From Neptunicella marina (GTDB lineage Bacteria; Pseudomonadota; Gammaproteobacteria; Enterobacterales; Alteromonadaceae): a DNA stretch of 64,000 nt. The DNA lies in contig NZ_JACNEP010000003.1 of assembly GCF_014270035.1 (NCBI RefSeq), positions 288,060 through 352,059 on the forward strand, given 5' to 3'. The notes beneath the pieces are model-generated. The model was not told the origin of the DNA, ran no database searches, and saw nothing but the letters and a program-made list of their open reading frames with translations. Below, piece after piece: positions 27,616-38,111 of the stretch. The translations under genes were made by a program, and so were the position numbers. How positions within the stretch are numbered: position 1 is the stretch's first letter; each line of letters begins with the position of its first letter.

Positions 27616-29700
27616 GTGCATAAGTTGCCCTTGTTTTCTCCTATTAGTTATTTATCTGTTGTTGTTGCCAGTTGTTTCCCGTTAGTTGCTCAGGCTGATG
27701 ATGAGTTCGATACCATCGAAGTGACAGGCCATTTACAACAAAACACTGCCAACATGGGCGCCTTAGATACCATATTAAAACAACAAGGCGTTGATTTTTC
27801 AGCCGCTGGGGGCGTATCGGCATTGCCCGTAATTAACGGCATGACAGCCGACAAAGTCAAAGTTTTGCTGGATGGGGCGGATATATCGGTGGCTTGTGCC
27901 AATCAGATGAATCCGCCCCTTTCTTATTTGTCTGCCAGCCAGGTGAGTCAGGTGAGTGTATTGGCGGGTGTTTCTCCGGTGAGTGTTGCCGGAGACAATA
28001 TTGCCGGGGTGATACAGGTAAAAAGTACCGGGGCGCGTTTTGCCAATAGTGCTGAATTTGGTTGGCAAGCGGGTTATGTGTCGGGTGAGTATCGTTCAAA
28101 TAATAAAGCCAAGCGTTTAGGTGTTGGGCTGGCGCTGGCGAGCGATAATTTTAGTATCGATTATCAGGGCCATAGTGACAAAGCGCAAAGCTATGAAGAC
28201 GGCAATGGCAATCTGGTGTTTGATACCTTATATAAAGCCGAAAACCATTTGCTTACCACTGCTTACAAACAAGATAACCAGCTATGGTTAGTCAAACTGA
28301 CTCACCAGCAAATTCCGTATCAGGGATATCCAAATCAATACATGGATATGACCAAAAATCGCAGTAATGGCGCACTATTGGAATACACCAATAATCTTGA
28401 AAATGGCGAGTTTTCGGCACGAGTTAACTGGCATAAGGTGTCCCACGAAATGGGATTTTTCACTCCCGAAAAAATGGGCATGATGCCAATGAATACCGAA
28501 GCCGAAGATAAAAGTTATCGGCTGAGTTATCAGTTTGCTGCCAATGCGCAAACACGCATTTTGCTGGGGCATGAGTTATTTGATTACCAACTGGATGACT
28601 GGTGGCCGGGCATGCCTGATTCGATGATGATGGGGCCGCTGGATTACTTAAATATCAATAACGGTAAGCGTAAGCGTACAGCTGTTTTTGCCGAAGTTGA
28701 GCAAAATATAAATCCTGATTTTTATTTAAATTATGGCGCACGTATCGAGCAGGTAACCACTAACGCCGATGAGGCGCAGGCCTACAACACCATGCCGATG
28801 AACGCCGATTTTATGGCGATGCAGCAATTTAATACCAGCGACAGAAAGCAGCAGGATACGCTGCTCGATTTGAGCCTGATTGGTCGTTATTCTCTGGATA
28901 ACAACAGCCAAATTGAATTTGGACTGGCCCAAAAAAATCGTGCGCCCAACTTGTATGAAAGATACAGCTGGGGCCGCGGTGTGATGGCCACTTCTATGAT
29001 TGGCTGGTTTGGCAGTGGCAACGGTTATGTCGGGGATATTGAGTTAAAGCCCGAGACCGCACGCACATTGAGTATTAAATTTAGCAAAATGGACGCTGCG
29101 GCTAAGTGGCAATTTGATGTCAGTGGTTATTATACAAAGGTTGATGATTACATTGACGCGGTAAAAATTGGTCAGTTTAATCGCAGTGATAACCCGGCAA
29201 CCCTGCATCATATTCTGCAATTCACCAATGTAGACGCACGTTTATATGGTTTAAAAGCCAACTGGTTAAATGAACTGGCGAGTAATGAAAGTGGCGTATG
29301 GCAATTACAATTATCGGCAGATAAACAATTTGGCCGCAACGCCGATAGCCACTCCGATTTATACCAAATCAAACCGCTTGAACTGACTGCAACCATCAAA
29401 CATCAACTAGGCAACTGGCAAAATAGCCTGAGCTGGCAGTGGCTGGATGATAAAATCCATGTGGATCTCAATCGCCTGGAAAATACCACTGAGAGTAATC
29501 ACTTACTTAATCTTGAAAGTCAGTATGAATGGGACAATGTTACTTTGAGCTTGTCGATTGATAATCTGCTGGATGAGTATTACCAACTGCCTTTAGGTGG
29601 TGTGAGTATTGCTGATGTTTCTTCTAAGCGCAGCGATAATTTTGCACAATTAGCTGGTGAAGGACGTTCGGTTAATTTAGGTGTGGTATATCGTTTTTAA
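27616..29700 (+). CDS. TonB-dependent copper receptor, OprC/NosA-like
   Basis: This 694-aa outer-membrane receptor has a signal peptide (cleaved near 'VAQADD'), a plug domain starting 'IEVTG', and a beta-barrel ending in '...VVYRF' with the terminal aromatic. Two short motifs recall the copper site of Pseudomonas OprC (C-x3-M with H-x-M): Cys94-Met98 in 'CANQMNPP' and His277-Met279 in 'SHEMGFF' (start at GTG 27616). It is Met-rich in loops ('MGMMPMN', 'MPDSMMMG'). This supports copper import or a NosA-like role; copper specificity is inference. I prefer GTG 27616 to TTG 27610 because AGG at 27604-27606 is then well spaced. It is a single-gene unit. Confidence 0.85.
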   Translation: MHKLPLFSPISYLSVVVASCFPLVAQADDEFDTIEVTGHLQQNTANMGALDTILKQQGVDFSAAGGVSALPVINGMTADKVKVLLDGADISVACANQMNPPLSYLSASQVSQVSVLAGVSPVSVAGDNIAGVIQVKSTGARFANSAEFGWQAGYVSGEYRSNNKAKRLGVGLALASDNFSIDYQGHSDKAQSYEDGNGNLVFDTLYKAENHLLTTAYKQDNQLWLVKLTHQQIPYQGYPNQYMDMTKNRSNGALLEYTNNLENGEFSARVNWHKVSHEMGFFTPEKMGMMPMNTEAEDKSYRLSYQFAANAQTRILLGHELFDYQLDDWWPGMPDSMMMGPLDYLNINNGKRKRTAVFAEVEQNINPDFYLNYGARIEQVTTNADEAQAYNTMPMNADFMAMQQFNTSDRKQQDTLLDLSLIGRYSLDNNSQIEFGLAQKNRAPNLYERYSWGRGVMATSMIGWFGSGNGYVGDIELKPETARTLSIKFSKMDAAAKWQFDVSGYYTKVDDYIDAVKIGQFNRSDNPATLHHILQFTNVDARLYGLKANWLNELASNESGVWQLQLSADKQFGRNADSHSDLYQIKPLELTATIKHQLGNWQNSLSWQWLDDKIHVDLNRLENTTESNHLLNLESQYEWDNVTLSLSIDNLLDEYYQLPLGGVSIADVSSKRSDNFAQLAGEGRSVNLGVVYRF

Positions 29701-29915
29701 AGCGGGATACGGGAATAGATCCTGCAGCCAGTTTTGTGCTGGCTGCCCTTCTTAAACAATGCCTGCATCCAACATAAACATGCCAGCGTTGCCAATATAT
29801 CTTGCAGACTAAAACTGCCCGTTTGCTGATATTGCAGGAACGGAATGGCAATTATGAGCAGCATAAAGACCTTCATGACTTTAATACTGCGCCGTATCCG
29901 TGATTGTTTGTCCAT
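29697..29915 (-). CDS. Small membrane protein of unknown function
   Basis: This 72-aa reading frame overlaps the end of the copper-receptor gene by four bases, tail to tail. It encodes a basic N-terminus, a hydrophobic helix ('VFMLLIIAIPFLQY'), a second moderately hydrophobic segment ('DILATLACLCWMQALF') and a basic tail. ATG 29915 has AGG 6 bp upstream on the minus strand; two further in-frame ATGs lie just before it. No family is recognised. It may be genuine because it fills the gap neatly and has a ribosome site, but its short length keeps confidence low. Confidence 0.45.
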   Translation of the reverse strand: MDKQSRIRRSIKVMKVFMLLIIAIPFLQYQQTGSFSLQDILATLACLCWMQALFKKGSQHKTGCRIYSRIPL

Positions 29916-30156
29916 CGCCATCCTCATTCAATTCATATAACTTTCGTTAGACTGGCTATTCTAACTGCGGTCATCAGGCAAAATAAAGTCAGTCATCTTT
30001 CATGCCTTAGGCAGGTTGCCGATATTTTGCCCTAAATCATAAAACGCAAACCTGCTCACCGGATTTCATAAGTCTTTTACAATGGATTTACATTGAAGAT
30101 CAGGGACTTTTCCCTTCTAATCAAACGCATTTAGTTAATTCACAAGGAAAAATGCA

Positions 30157-31899
30157 ATGCGGTTCGCGCAACTTTCATTAATGATGAGCAGTTTGTTGTT
30201 AACAGCATGTGGTGGAACAGAAACAGCGCCAACAGCCAGTAATACAGTAAAACCGGATTCACCAGCTGTATCACAGACGGTTAAATTTGAACTGAATCAG
30301 TTAGGCTTCAGGCCTTATTCATTCAAGGTGGCGGTTGTTAGTAGTAGTGATGCGACAGAATTTTCTCTGGTAAGTGAGCAAAATAATCAGGTGGTATATA
30401 CGGGTAATTTATCCGAAGCCGCAAACTGGGATGTGGCTAACCAGCAGGTGCAAGTGGCTGATTTTAGTGATTTTGATCAGCAGGGCAATTTTAAACTGGT
30501 GGTGGGAAATAATCAGTCTGATGAATTTGTTATTAGTGATGATGCCTATCAGGCGGTTCATAACGCTGCGTTAAAAGCCTTTTATTTTAATCGTGCCAGT
30601 ACAGCATTAAGCACCGAATTTGCCGGTGACTATGCCCGGGCGGCAGGCCATGCGGATGATAAGGTAAAAATTCATGCTTCAGCTGCCTCTGCCAATCGAC
30701 CGGCAGGCTGCGAAATCAGTGCACCCAAAGGCTGGTACGACGCCGGTGATTACAATAAATATATCGTTAACTCCGGTATTTCTACCTACACCTTATTAAG
30801 CGCTTATCGTCAGTATGCCGCATTTTATCAGCAGCAACTTACCGATATTCCGGAATCAGCCAATAGTGTGCCGGATATTATTGACGAGGCTAACTGGAAT
30901 CTGGATTGGATGCGCAGCATGCAGGATCCGGTTGATGGTGGTGTATATCACAAATTAACCACACTTAATTTTGCCGGAATGGTGATGCCAAAAGATGCCA
31001 CCGCGCAGCGCTATGTGGTGCAAAAAACAGTTACAGCGGCGCTCGATTACGCCGCAACCCTGGCACTTGCTAGCCGAATTTATACTGACTTAGGCGAGCC
31101 TAATAGTGCTAAAGCGGCAGATTATATTCAGGCGGCTGAAAAGGCGTGGCAATGGGCTGTTGAACATCCACAAGCTTATTATCAGCAACCGGAAGATGTT
31201 AGCACTGGCGCTTATGGTGATAACAATGCTGAGGATGAGTTTTTCTGGGCGGCGGCGGAGTTGTATCTAACCACGCAAAAAGACATCTATTGGCAATATG
31301 TATCCGAACATTGGCTAAATGCCAGTACCCCAGGTTGGGGGAACGTAGGCACCTTAGGTTTGCTTTCATTACAAAGTGAAGGTAAGTCATTACTTTCAGC
31401 AGCAGATTACCAAAATGTGCAACAACGACTCACGGATTATGCCAATCAGGTTGTGAGTGATGCTCAAAGTTCCGCTTATCAAGTGGCAATGAACCGCACA
31501 GATTTTGTGTGGGGCAGTAACGCCAATGCCTTGAATAAAGCAATGGTGCTCATGCAACTATTTGCCTCCAACCAAAACAGTGATTACAAAAAAGCGGCTC
31601 AGGGGCTGCTGGATTATGTATTAGGCCGTAATCCAACGGGCTACAGTTATGTGACCGGATTCGGGCATAAAACGCCGATGCATATTCATCATCGTCCATC
31701 AGAAGCCGATGGCATTGCTGAACCGGTGCCGGGCTGGCTGGCAGGTGGCGCGCAAAATGGTCAGCAAGATGATTGTAACTATCCATCTAACTTGCCTGCA
31801 TTATCCTATGTGGATGATGTTTGCAGTTATTCCACCAACGAAATCACCATTAACTGGAATGCGCCGCTGGTATTTGTGCTTGCTGCGTTAAACCAATAA
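30157..31899 (+). CDS. GH9 family glycoside hydrolase, lipoprotein
   Basis: This 580-aa enzyme has a lipobox LTAC (Cys18), an N-terminal Ig-like CelD_N-type domain (about 47-135) and an (alpha/alpha)6 GH9 domain (about 140-578). The GH9 pair Asp195 and Asp198 sits in 'GWYDAGDYNKY', and the acid Glu562 in 'YSTNEITINWNAPL'; 'HIHHRPSEADG' is the His-containing motif. GH9 enzymes mostly cleave beta-1,4-glucans; in this operon, with GH43 and GH115, action on a xylan- or glucan-linked oligosaccharide is likely. It is the first gene of a four-gene operon and GH43 follows after 13 bp. AAGGAAA precedes ATG 30157. The 29916-30156 gap contains two direct TTTACAWTG repeats at 30076 and 30087, one helical turn apart, but no clear operator. 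Confidence 0.92.
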   Translation: MRFAQLSLMMSSLLLTACGGTETAPTASNTVKPDSPAVSQTVKFELNQLGFRPYSFKVAVVSSSDATEFSLVSEQNNQVVYTGNLSEAANWDVANQQVQVADFSDFDQQGNFKLVVGNNQSDEFVISDDAYQAVHNAALKAFYFNRASTALSTEFAGDYARAAGHADDKVKIHASAASANRPAGCEISAPKGWYDAGDYNKYIVNSGISTYTLLSAYRQYAAFYQQQLTDIPESANSVPDIIDEANWNLDWMRSMQDPVDGGVYHKLTTLNFAGMVMPKDATAQRYVVQKTVTAALDYAATLALASRIYTDLGEPNSAKAADYIQAAEKAWQWAVEHPQAYYQQPEDVSTGAYGDNNAEDEFFWAAAELYLTTQKDIYWQYVSEHWLNASTPGWGNVGTLGLLSLQSEGKSLLSAADYQNVQQRLTDYANQVVSDAQSSAYQVAMNRTDFVWGSNANALNKAMVLMQLFASNQNSDYKKAAQGLLDYVLGRNPTGYSYVTGFGHKTPMHIHHRPSEADGIAEPVPGWLAGGAQNGQQDDCNYPSNLPALSYVDDVCSYSTNEITINWNAPLVFVLAALNQ

Positions 31900-31912
31900 T
31901 AAGAGGCAAAGT

Positions 31913-33640
31913 ATGCTGCGTGTATCTCATCCATTATTTGTAGCCACTGTCATGTTGATTGTGAGTTGTTTGTCAGGCTGTGGCGATAAAAAGGTTGTAG
32001 ATAACGCAGCATCGATAAAAGTTAAACCCGTTGCCTCGTTTAACTGGTTTGAATATCAGGGAAATGACAAAGTATTCGGGCAACCTTTGAAAGCCGATGA
32101 GTTTTACAATCCCGTTATAAGTGGTTTTTTCCCTGACCCAAGTATCACGCGCAAAGGCGATGATTATTACCTGACCACCTCGTCGTTTTCCTATGCGCCG
32201 GGGCTGCCTGTTTTGCACAGTAAAGACCTGGTTAACTGGCAATTAATTGGTCATGCGCTTAATCGCAACGCGCAATTTAACTTTGACGGTTTGCGCGTAT
32301 CTCGCGGTATCTTTGCGCCCACCATTCGTTATCACGATGGACTGTTTTATATCATCACTACGGCAGTGGATAGTGGTGGTAATTTTATTATTACGGCAGA
32401 GGATCCAGCAGGTCCCTGGTCTGGTCCTATCTGGTTGCCTGAAGTCGGTGGTATTGATCCCGATATCTTTTTTGATGATAACGGCAAGGTGTATATCACC
32501 CACAACGATGCCCCAGCTGAAAAACCGCGTTATGACGGACACCGGGCAATTTGGATGTGGGAATACGATCCTGCTACACAAAAAGTGGTCAAAGATTCAG
32601 GCCATGTGGTGGTTAATGGCGGTACCGATATCAGCAAAAAGCCGATATGGATTGAAGCACCGCATCTGTACAAAATTAACGGCTGGTACTATTTGATGTG
32701 CGCTCAGGGCGGCACCGGTGATAATCACTCTGAGGTGATTTTCCGCAGCCGTTCTTTGGAAGCGCCTTTTGAGCCTTATGCCAATAATCCAATTCTGACT
32801 CAACGTGATTTAGATCCGAACCGGGCACAACCTGTTACCACGGCCGGGCATGCCGATTTAATCCAAACGCCAGCCGGTGACTGGTGGGCGGTGTTTTTAG
32901 CCACTCGTTCCTATGAGCAGCGCTTTTACAACACCGGCCGCGAAACCTTTCTTTTACCGGTGAGCTGGAATAATGACTGGCCGACGATTTTAGCCAAAGG
33001 CGACGTGGTGCCTTATGTGACCAAACGTCCCAATTTAGATTTATTTAAACCGGCCGATGCCGTGCCACAAACCGGTAACTTTGTTTGGCGGGATGACTTT
33101 GAACAAACGAATCTTGATCTTAATTGGAGCTGGCTACGTCAGGCTGAACATAGTTGGTCAGCGCTTGAAAATGGACAGTTAACATTAACCGCGCAACCAG
33201 CCAATTTAAATTCCCTTAATCAGCCGGCTTTTATCGGACATCGTCAGCAACATATGCATTTTACTGCCAGTGCCGAGCTGGTATTGCCTGAATCCACTGA
33301 AATTGAAACAGGCCTAACTGCCTTTCAAAACAGCCAGTATCACTATGATTTTGGTCTGAGCAAAATGACAGGTGGTTATCACTTATTAGTGCGCCAGATG
33401 GCCGCGGGTATTGAACAAAAATTAGCGAATATAAAAATTGTTGCCGAAGCGGGTGACACCATCAGATTGTCGATAACTGCTAATGCCGGAAAAATGGATT
33501 TTAGCTATTCACTTGCAGACAATCAGCAACCGTTTTTAAAGGATACCGACGGTAAAATTTTAAGTACCACAGTGGCCGGAGGATTTGTCGGCACTATGGT
33601 CGGGCCTTATAGCCAGTTTGTTAAAAACGGAGAAAAATAA
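31913..33640 (+). CDS. GH43 family beta-xylosidase / alpha-L-arabinofuranosidase, lipoprotein
   Basis: This 575-aa enzyme has a lipobox LSGC (Cys23). The five-bladed propeller (about 64-385) has the catalytic base Asp75 in 'FFPDPSITR', Asp182 in 'GGIDPDIFFDD' and the acid Glu248 in 'WIEAPHLYK'. A C-terminal beta-sandwich (about 385-575) of the kind found in xylosidase-type GH43 follows. It should remove xylose or arabinose from oligosaccharides at the membrane. GAGG precedes ATG 31913, and its TAA abuts the ATG of the GH115 gene. Subfamily cannot be fixed by eye. Confidence 0.92.
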   Translation: MLRVSHPLFVATVMLIVSCLSGCGDKKVVDNAASIKVKPVASFNWFEYQGNDKVFGQPLKADEFYNPVISGFFPDPSITRKGDDYYLTTSSFSYAPGLPVLHSKDLVNWQLIGHALNRNAQFNFDGLRVSRGIFAPTIRYHDGLFYIITTAVDSGGNFIITAEDPAGPWSGPIWLPEVGGIDPDIFFDDNGKVYITHNDAPAEKPRYDGHRAIWMWEYDPATQKVVKDSGHVVVNGGTDISKKPIWIEAPHLYKINGWYYLMCAQGGTGDNHSEVIFRSRSLEAPFEPYANNPILTQRDLDPNRAQPVTTAGHADLIQTPAGDWWAVFLATRSYEQRFYNTGRETFLLPVSWNNDWPTILAKGDVVPYVTKRPNLDLFKPADAVPQTGNFVWRDDFEQTNLDLNWSWLRQAEHSWSALENGQLTLTAQPANLNSLNQPAFIGHRQQHMHFTASAELVLPESTEIETGLTAFQNSQYHYDFGLSKMTGGYHLLVRQMAAGIEQKLANIKIVAEAGDTIRLSITANAGKMDFSYSLADNQQPFLKDTDGKILSTTVAGGFVGTMVGPYSQFVKNGEK

Positions 33641-36529
33641 ATGCGGTTTGCGCAGTTGGTCAAACTTATTTTCATTAGTTGTACTTTGGTGTCCTGCTGG
33701 GCGACAGCATCGGTTCCTCTTAAAAAATCCTATGTGCATTATGACTATCAGCAAGGTGATTTTGCGTTAAAACAAGGTAACACCGCCACCGCCATCTATG
33801 TGGATAGTCAGGACTTGTCCGGTGTATCGCTGGCGGTGCAATCTTTGCAGAGTGATATTCAAAAAGTCACTGGTATCAAACCGCAGTTAATTAATGAGCC
33901 AAGCGGCCAGTCGGCGCTGGTGATTATTGGCACAGTAGGCCACAGCCAATTAATAGATCAACTGATTGCCAGCGGCAAACTGGATGTATCAGCTATTAAA
34001 GGGCAGTGGGAAGCATTCCATATTCAGCAAGTCACCAATCCGTTTCCGGGCGTTGAAAAAGCATTGGTTGTAGCTGGTAGTGACAGACGCGGCACCATTT
34101 TTGGTGTTTATGATATTTCGGAGCAAATCGGTGTTTCACCCTGGTATTGGTGGGCCGATGTGGCAATTAAACCTCAGTCACAACTATTTATTGCCGCTGA
34201 TGTAAACGTCACCGAGCAGCCCAAAGTCAAATATCGCGGTATTTTTTTAAATGATGAAGCACCCGCCTTAACCGGGTGGGTGAAAGAAAAATACGGTGAT
34301 TACAACGCAGAGTTTTATCAGCATGTTTTTGAATTGTTATTGCGCTTAAAAGCCAACTTCCTGTGGCCTGCCATGTGGAATAATGCCTTTAGCATGGATG
34401 ACGTCAATAACCCGAAACTGGCCCATGAAATGGGCATAGTAATGAGTACCTCACACCATGAGCCTATGATGCGCGCCGATAAAGAATGGGACAGAGTAGG
34501 TAAGGGTAAATGGGACTATGCGGTTAACCCGGATAATCTGTATCAATTCTGGCAGCAAGGTGCAGAGCGTCATAAAAACTTAGACAGCATTTTTACCTTG
34601 GGGATGCGTGGTCAGGCAGACACGCCGATGAGTGAAACCGAAAACATCGGCCTGCTGGAAAAAATCGTTCACGACCAGCGTGAAATCCTGAAAAACACCT
34701 TTAGTGATCGCGATATCAGTGATGTGCCGCAGGTATGGACTTTGTATAAAGAAGTACAAAGTTATTACGAAAATGGCATGCGCGTGCCAGACGATGTGAC
34801 GTTGTTATGGTCAGATGATAACTGGGGCAATATCCGCCGCTTACCAACCGAAAAAGAGCGTTTACGCCAGGGAGGCGCGGGTGTGTATTATCACTTTGAT
34901 TATGTAGGTGGGCCACGTTCCTATCGCTGGATCAATACCACACAAGTTAGCAAAGTGTGGGAGCAAATGAAGCTTGCTTATCAGTATGGCGCTGATCGAA
35001 TCTGGGTGGTGAATGTAGGTGATCTAAAACCAATGGAACTGCCTACAGACTTTTTCCTGCGTTTAGCCTGGAACCCGGATGCCGTTGCGCAGCAGCAGTT
35101 AAGCCAATATTCACAGCAGTGGGCGCGTCAGCAATTTAGTGAAACTCATGCTGCAGAAATCGCGCGAATTGTTGATGGTTACACTCGCCATAACGCTAAT
35201 CGCAAACCAGAACTTTTAGATGAAAACACCTACAGTATTTTGCATTATCTCGAAGCCAAAGGCGTGTCTGATGAATTGCAAAGTCTGGCAGCCAGTGCTG
35301 AGAATATTTATCAGCAATTAAATGATGAGGATAAAGCCGCTTTCTTCCAATTGGTGCTGCATCCTGTACAAGCATCGCAAGCGGTGTTTGAGCTGTATCA
35401 CAATGTGGCGATAAATCGTTTATATGCCAAACAGGGCCGTGCCAGTACTAATCAATTTGCTGAACAAACTAAACAGTGGTTTGAAAAAGATGCCGAGCTA
35501 ACCAAGCGATACCATGAGTTAGAAAATGGGCGCTGGGATCACTTTATGGATCAAACTCATATTGGTTACACCCACTGGAATAATCCTCCTGCCAATAGCA
35601 TGCCTTATGTGGCAATGAATCAGCCACAAGCTGTTGCAGATATGGGCGTGGCAGTGGAAGGAACTGAGGCATCGTGGCCAGCTCAGGGGCGTTTAACTTT
35701 AGATGCTTTTTCACCTTATGGTCAGCAGCAGCGTTTTATTGATGTATTCAATAAAGGCACAAAAGGCTTTGCGTTTAGTGCCAGTGCTAACCAACCCTGG
35801 ATCAAAATTAGTAAAACCAGTGGGCAGGTAACCATTGAACAGCGTTTGTGGGTAAGTATCGACTGGCAAAAGGCGCCTGCAGGTGAGCTGGCTGGACAGA
35901 TTAATATAAAAGGCACCGGCTGGGGCGGCGCCGTCATTAATGTCACTGCTGTTAAGCCACAGTCAACAGACGTAAACGGCTTTGTTGAGGCAGACGGCTA
36001 CATCTCACTGGATGTGAGCAAAGCTAATATGCTGAACAATTCAAAGGATGTCAGCTGGCAGTTGATCCCCAACTATGGTCGTGAAAAAGCCTCAGTAACC
36101 AGCGTTACCCCCGCCAATACCAGTATCGAAGATTTGACCAATACACCGGTATTGGAATACGACTTTACTTTGTTTACAACGGGGGATTTAACGGTACACA
36201 CTCAGGTGGCTCCTACGCTTAATTTTGTACCTGAGCGCGGCTTGCGTTATGCCATTGCCGTGGACGATAAAACACCGCAAATAGTCGATATTCTGGCGAA
36301 GAATACCCATGCCGACTGGCAACAGGCGGTGAGTAACAATATTCGCGATATCGTTAGTCAGCATCAGGTCATGGAAACCGGGCATCATAAGTTACGCATC
36401 TATCTGATTGATCCTGCCGTTGTCATTGAGAAAATTATTATTAATACCGGTGGTCTGAAGCCTTCTTATCTGGGACCACAAGCAAGTAAGTACATCGCTG
36501 CGTCATCAGCGACATCTATGGAGAAATAA
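33641..36529 (+). CDS. GH115 xylan alpha-1,2-glucuronidase
   Basis: This 962-aa enzyme releases (4-O-methyl-)glucuronic acid from internal or terminal xylose of glucuronoxylan. The N-terminal domain with '[22 protein letters not shown]', the barrel with '[19 protein letters not shown]', '[18 protein letters not shown]', '[15 protein letters not shown]' and '[15 protein letters not shown]', and the C-terminal beta-sandwich domains all match GH115. The signal sequence may be of lipoprotein type (LVSC, Cys19) or cleaved after 'WATA'. The length is normal. It starts directly at the GH43 stop, and manD follows one base after its own stop, linking release of glucuronate with its breakdown. Confidence 0.95.
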   Translation: MRFAQLVKLIFISCTLVSCWATASVPLKKSYVHYDYQQGDFALKQGNTATAIYVDSQDLSGVSLAVQSLQSDIQKVTGIKPQLINEPSGQSALVIIGTVGHSQLIDQLIASGKLDVSAIKGQWEAFHIQQVTNPFPGVEKALVVAGSDRRGTIFGVYDISEQIGVSPWYWWADVAIKPQSQLFIAADVNVTEQPKVKYRGIFLNDEAPALTGWVKEKYGDYNAEFYQHVFELLLRLKANFLWPAMWNNAFSMDDVNNPKLAHEMGIVMSTSHHEPMMRADKEWDRVGKGKWDYAVNPDNLYQFWQQGAERHKNLDSIFTLGMRGQADTPMSETENIGLLEKIVHDQREILKNTFSDRDISDVPQVWTLYKEVQSYYENGMRVPDDVTLLWSDDNWGNIRRLPTEKERLRQGGAGVYYHFDYVGGPRSYRWINTTQVSKVWEQMKLAYQYGADRIWVVNVGDLKPMELPTDFFLRLAWNPDAVAQQQLSQYSQQWARQQFSETHAAEIARIVDGYTRHNANRKPELLDENTYSILHYLEAKGVSDELQSLAASAENIYQQLNDEDKAAFFQLVLHPVQASQAVFELYHNVAINRLYAKQGRASTNQFAEQTKQWFEKDAELTKRYHELENGRWDHFMDQTHIGYTHWNNPPANSMPYVAMNQPQAVADMGVAVEGTEASWPAQGRLTLDAFSPYGQQQRFIDVFNKGTKGFAFSASANQPWIKISKTSGQVTIEQRLWVSIDWQKAPAGELAGQINIKGTGWGGAVINVTAVKPQSTDVNGFVEADGYISLDVSKANMLNNSKDVSWQLIPNYGREKASVTSVTPANTSIEDLTNTPVLEYDFTLFTTGDLTVHTQVAPTLNFVPERGLRYAIAVDDKTPQIVDILAKNTHADWQQAVSNNIRDIVSQHQVMETGHHKLRIYLIDPAVVIEKIIINTGGLKPSYLGPQASKYIAASSATSMEK

Positions 36530-36530
36530 C

Positions 36531-37739
36531 GTGAAAATCACCGAAGCAAAAGTCATTGTGTGTTGTCCTGGCCGCAACTTCGTCACCTTAAAAATTGTAA
36601 CGGACGAGGGCTTGTATGGCATTGGTGATGCCACTTTAAACGGGCGTGAAAAAGCGGTAGTTAGCTTTTTAGAAGATTACCTGTGCCCGATGTTAATTGG
36701 CAAAGATGCACAGCGCATCGAAGATATCTGGCAGTATTTATATCGCGGTGCCTACTGGCGTCGTGGTCCGGTTGGTATGACAGCGATTGCTGCAGTTGAT
36801 ACTGCTTTATGGGATATCAAAGCCAAAGCCGCCAATATGCCGCTGTATCAGCTATTAGGTGGACGCAGCCGCGATAAAATAATGGTTTATACCCATGCCA
36901 ATGGTGCTGATATTCCTTCTACTTTGGATGCGGTGGGCAAAGCCATAGAGCAAGGTTATAAAGCGATCCGTGTACAGTCAGGCATTCCAGGTGTCGCAAC
37001 GACTTATGGTGTGTCCAAAGGTGGTGGTAAGTACGAACCGGCGGATTCGGATTTACCGGATGAACATAGCTGGTCGACTGAAAAATACCTGAATTTCACC
37101 CCTAAATTATTTGATGAAGTGCGCCGCCAGTACGGAAATGATATTCATCTACTGCACGATGTTCACCACCGCCTAACCCCGATTGAAGCGGGTCGTTTAG
37201 GTAAAGAGCTGGAGCCTTATCATTTATTCTGGATGGAAGATGCGGTGCCGGTGGAAAATCAGGAAAGCTTCCGTTTATTGCGTCAGCACACCACCACGCC
37301 TATCGCAGTGGGGGAAATTTTCAATTCCATTCACGATTGCCGCGAGCTTATCCAAAACCAGCTGATTGATTATATTCGTACCACAGTAGTGCATGCCGGT
37401 GGTATTACCCAAATGCGCCGCATTGCTGATTTTGCCTCTTTGTATCATGTGCGAACTGGTAGCCATGGTGCTACCGATTTATCACCTGTATGTATGGGCG
37501 CTGCGCTGCATTTTGATTACTGGGTACCAAACTTTGGAATTCAGGAACATATGCCACACAGCGAACTGATGGAATCGGTATTTACCCGTGCTTATCGTTA
37601 CGAAGATGGTTACTTTACGCCGGGTGAGGCAATTGGCCACGGCGTGGATATTGATGAAAAACTGGCGGCGAAATATCCGTATCAGCGTAAATGTTTGCCG
37701 GTCAACCGTTTGGAAGATGGCACCTTATGGCATTGGTAA
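36531..37739 (+). CDS. manD: D-mannonate dehydratase ManD (enolase superfamily)
   Basis: This 402-aa cytoplasmic enzyme converts D-mannonate to 2-keto-3-deoxygluconate, the third step of glucuronate catabolism. The start '[22 protein letters not shown]', '[20 protein letters not shown]', the metal-site region '[12 protein letters not shown]', '[12 protein letters not shown]', '[10 protein letters not shown]' and '[12 protein letters not shown]' match characterised ManD proteins, whose length is also 402. The start is GTG 36531 with GGAG at 36520-36523. In this operon the substrate would come from glucuronate freed by GH115, after UxaC and UxuB steps that are encoded elsewhere. Some ManD-like proteins are low-activity, so kinetics remain open. 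Confidence 0.94.
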   Translation: MKITEAKVIVCCPGRNFVTLKIVTDEGLYGIGDATLNGREKAVVSFLEDYLCPMLIGKDAQRIEDIWQYLYRGAYWRRGPVGMTAIAAVDTALWDIKAKAANMPLYQLLGGRSRDKIMVYTHANGADIPSTLDAVGKAIEQGYKAIRVQSGIPGVATTYGVSKGGGKYEPADSDLPDEHSWSTEKYLNFTPKLFDEVRRQYGNDIHLLHDVHHRLTPIEAGRLGKELEPYHLFWMEDAVPVENQESFRLLRQHTTTPIAVGEIFNSIHDCRELIQNQLIDYIRTTVVHAGGITQMRRIADFASLYHVRTGSHGATDLSPVCMGAALHFDYWVPNFGIQEHMPHSELMESVFTRAYRYEDGYFTPGEAIGHGVDIDEKLAAKYPYQRKCLPVNRLEDGTLWHW

Positions 37740-37804
37740 CACGCAGTAAAATCAAAAATGACTGATTCAGGTTAATTTTTGCCTAAGGTTTATTAACATT
37801 ATTA

Positions 37805-37826
37805 GCACCCTGCAGGGTGCTTTTTT
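37805..37826 (+). terminator. Terminator of the GH9-GH43-GH115-manD operon
   Basis: GCACCC (37805-37810) pairs with GGGTGC (37815-37820) over TGCA and is followed by six T. The TonB receptor downstream is therefore a separate transcription unit. Confidence 0.88.
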
Positions 37827-38013
37827 ATGTCATTACAAAAAAGCTTCTATAATAAAATCGTCTTTATTTTTGTGCGGTTAATATCTAATTGATTGAATTA
37901 TCTACACTAATATTCATTTTTTCGTGACTATTTCGTTATACCCATTACATAAAAATCTTGTTATAAAATTGTTTCGATTTATTGTTTTTATGTTGCGAAA
38001 TTTTTGCAGGTGT

Positions 38014-38111
38014 TTGACTGGTTTCTTAACCCCGTTCACTATGGCAAAAAATAAAAACGTTTTCACTGATGATTTTGCATTCTTTAATGGTGAAGAGTGT
38101 AAACGGTTGCA
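38014..38111 (+). promoter_or_regulatory. Promoter and two LacI-family operators before the TonB receptor
   Basis: TTGACT (38014-38019) and CACTAT (38037-38042) with 17-bp spacing make a candidate sigma-70 promoter. Downstream of it, TAAAAACGTTTTCA (38052-38065) matches the LacI-family consensus TGNAANCGNTTNCA except at the second base, and TGTAAACGGTTGCA (38098-38111) matches it fully. Their centres are 46 bp apart. Both lie where a bound repressor would block transcription into the receptor gene. The rest of the 37740-38223 gap has a terminator at 37805 and no supported gene. Confidence 0.65.

Noticed and set aside
30076..30095. Direct repeat TTTACAATG / TTTACATTG before the GH9 gene as an operator
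   Set aside because: Two short AT-rich repeats one turn apart are suggestive, but there is no symmetry and no second occurrence in the window.
37848..37853. TATAAT after the manD terminator as promoter of the receptor
   Set aside because: No acceptable -35 lies 16-18 bp upstream, and it is some 370 bp from the gene; the TTGACT promoter is better placed.
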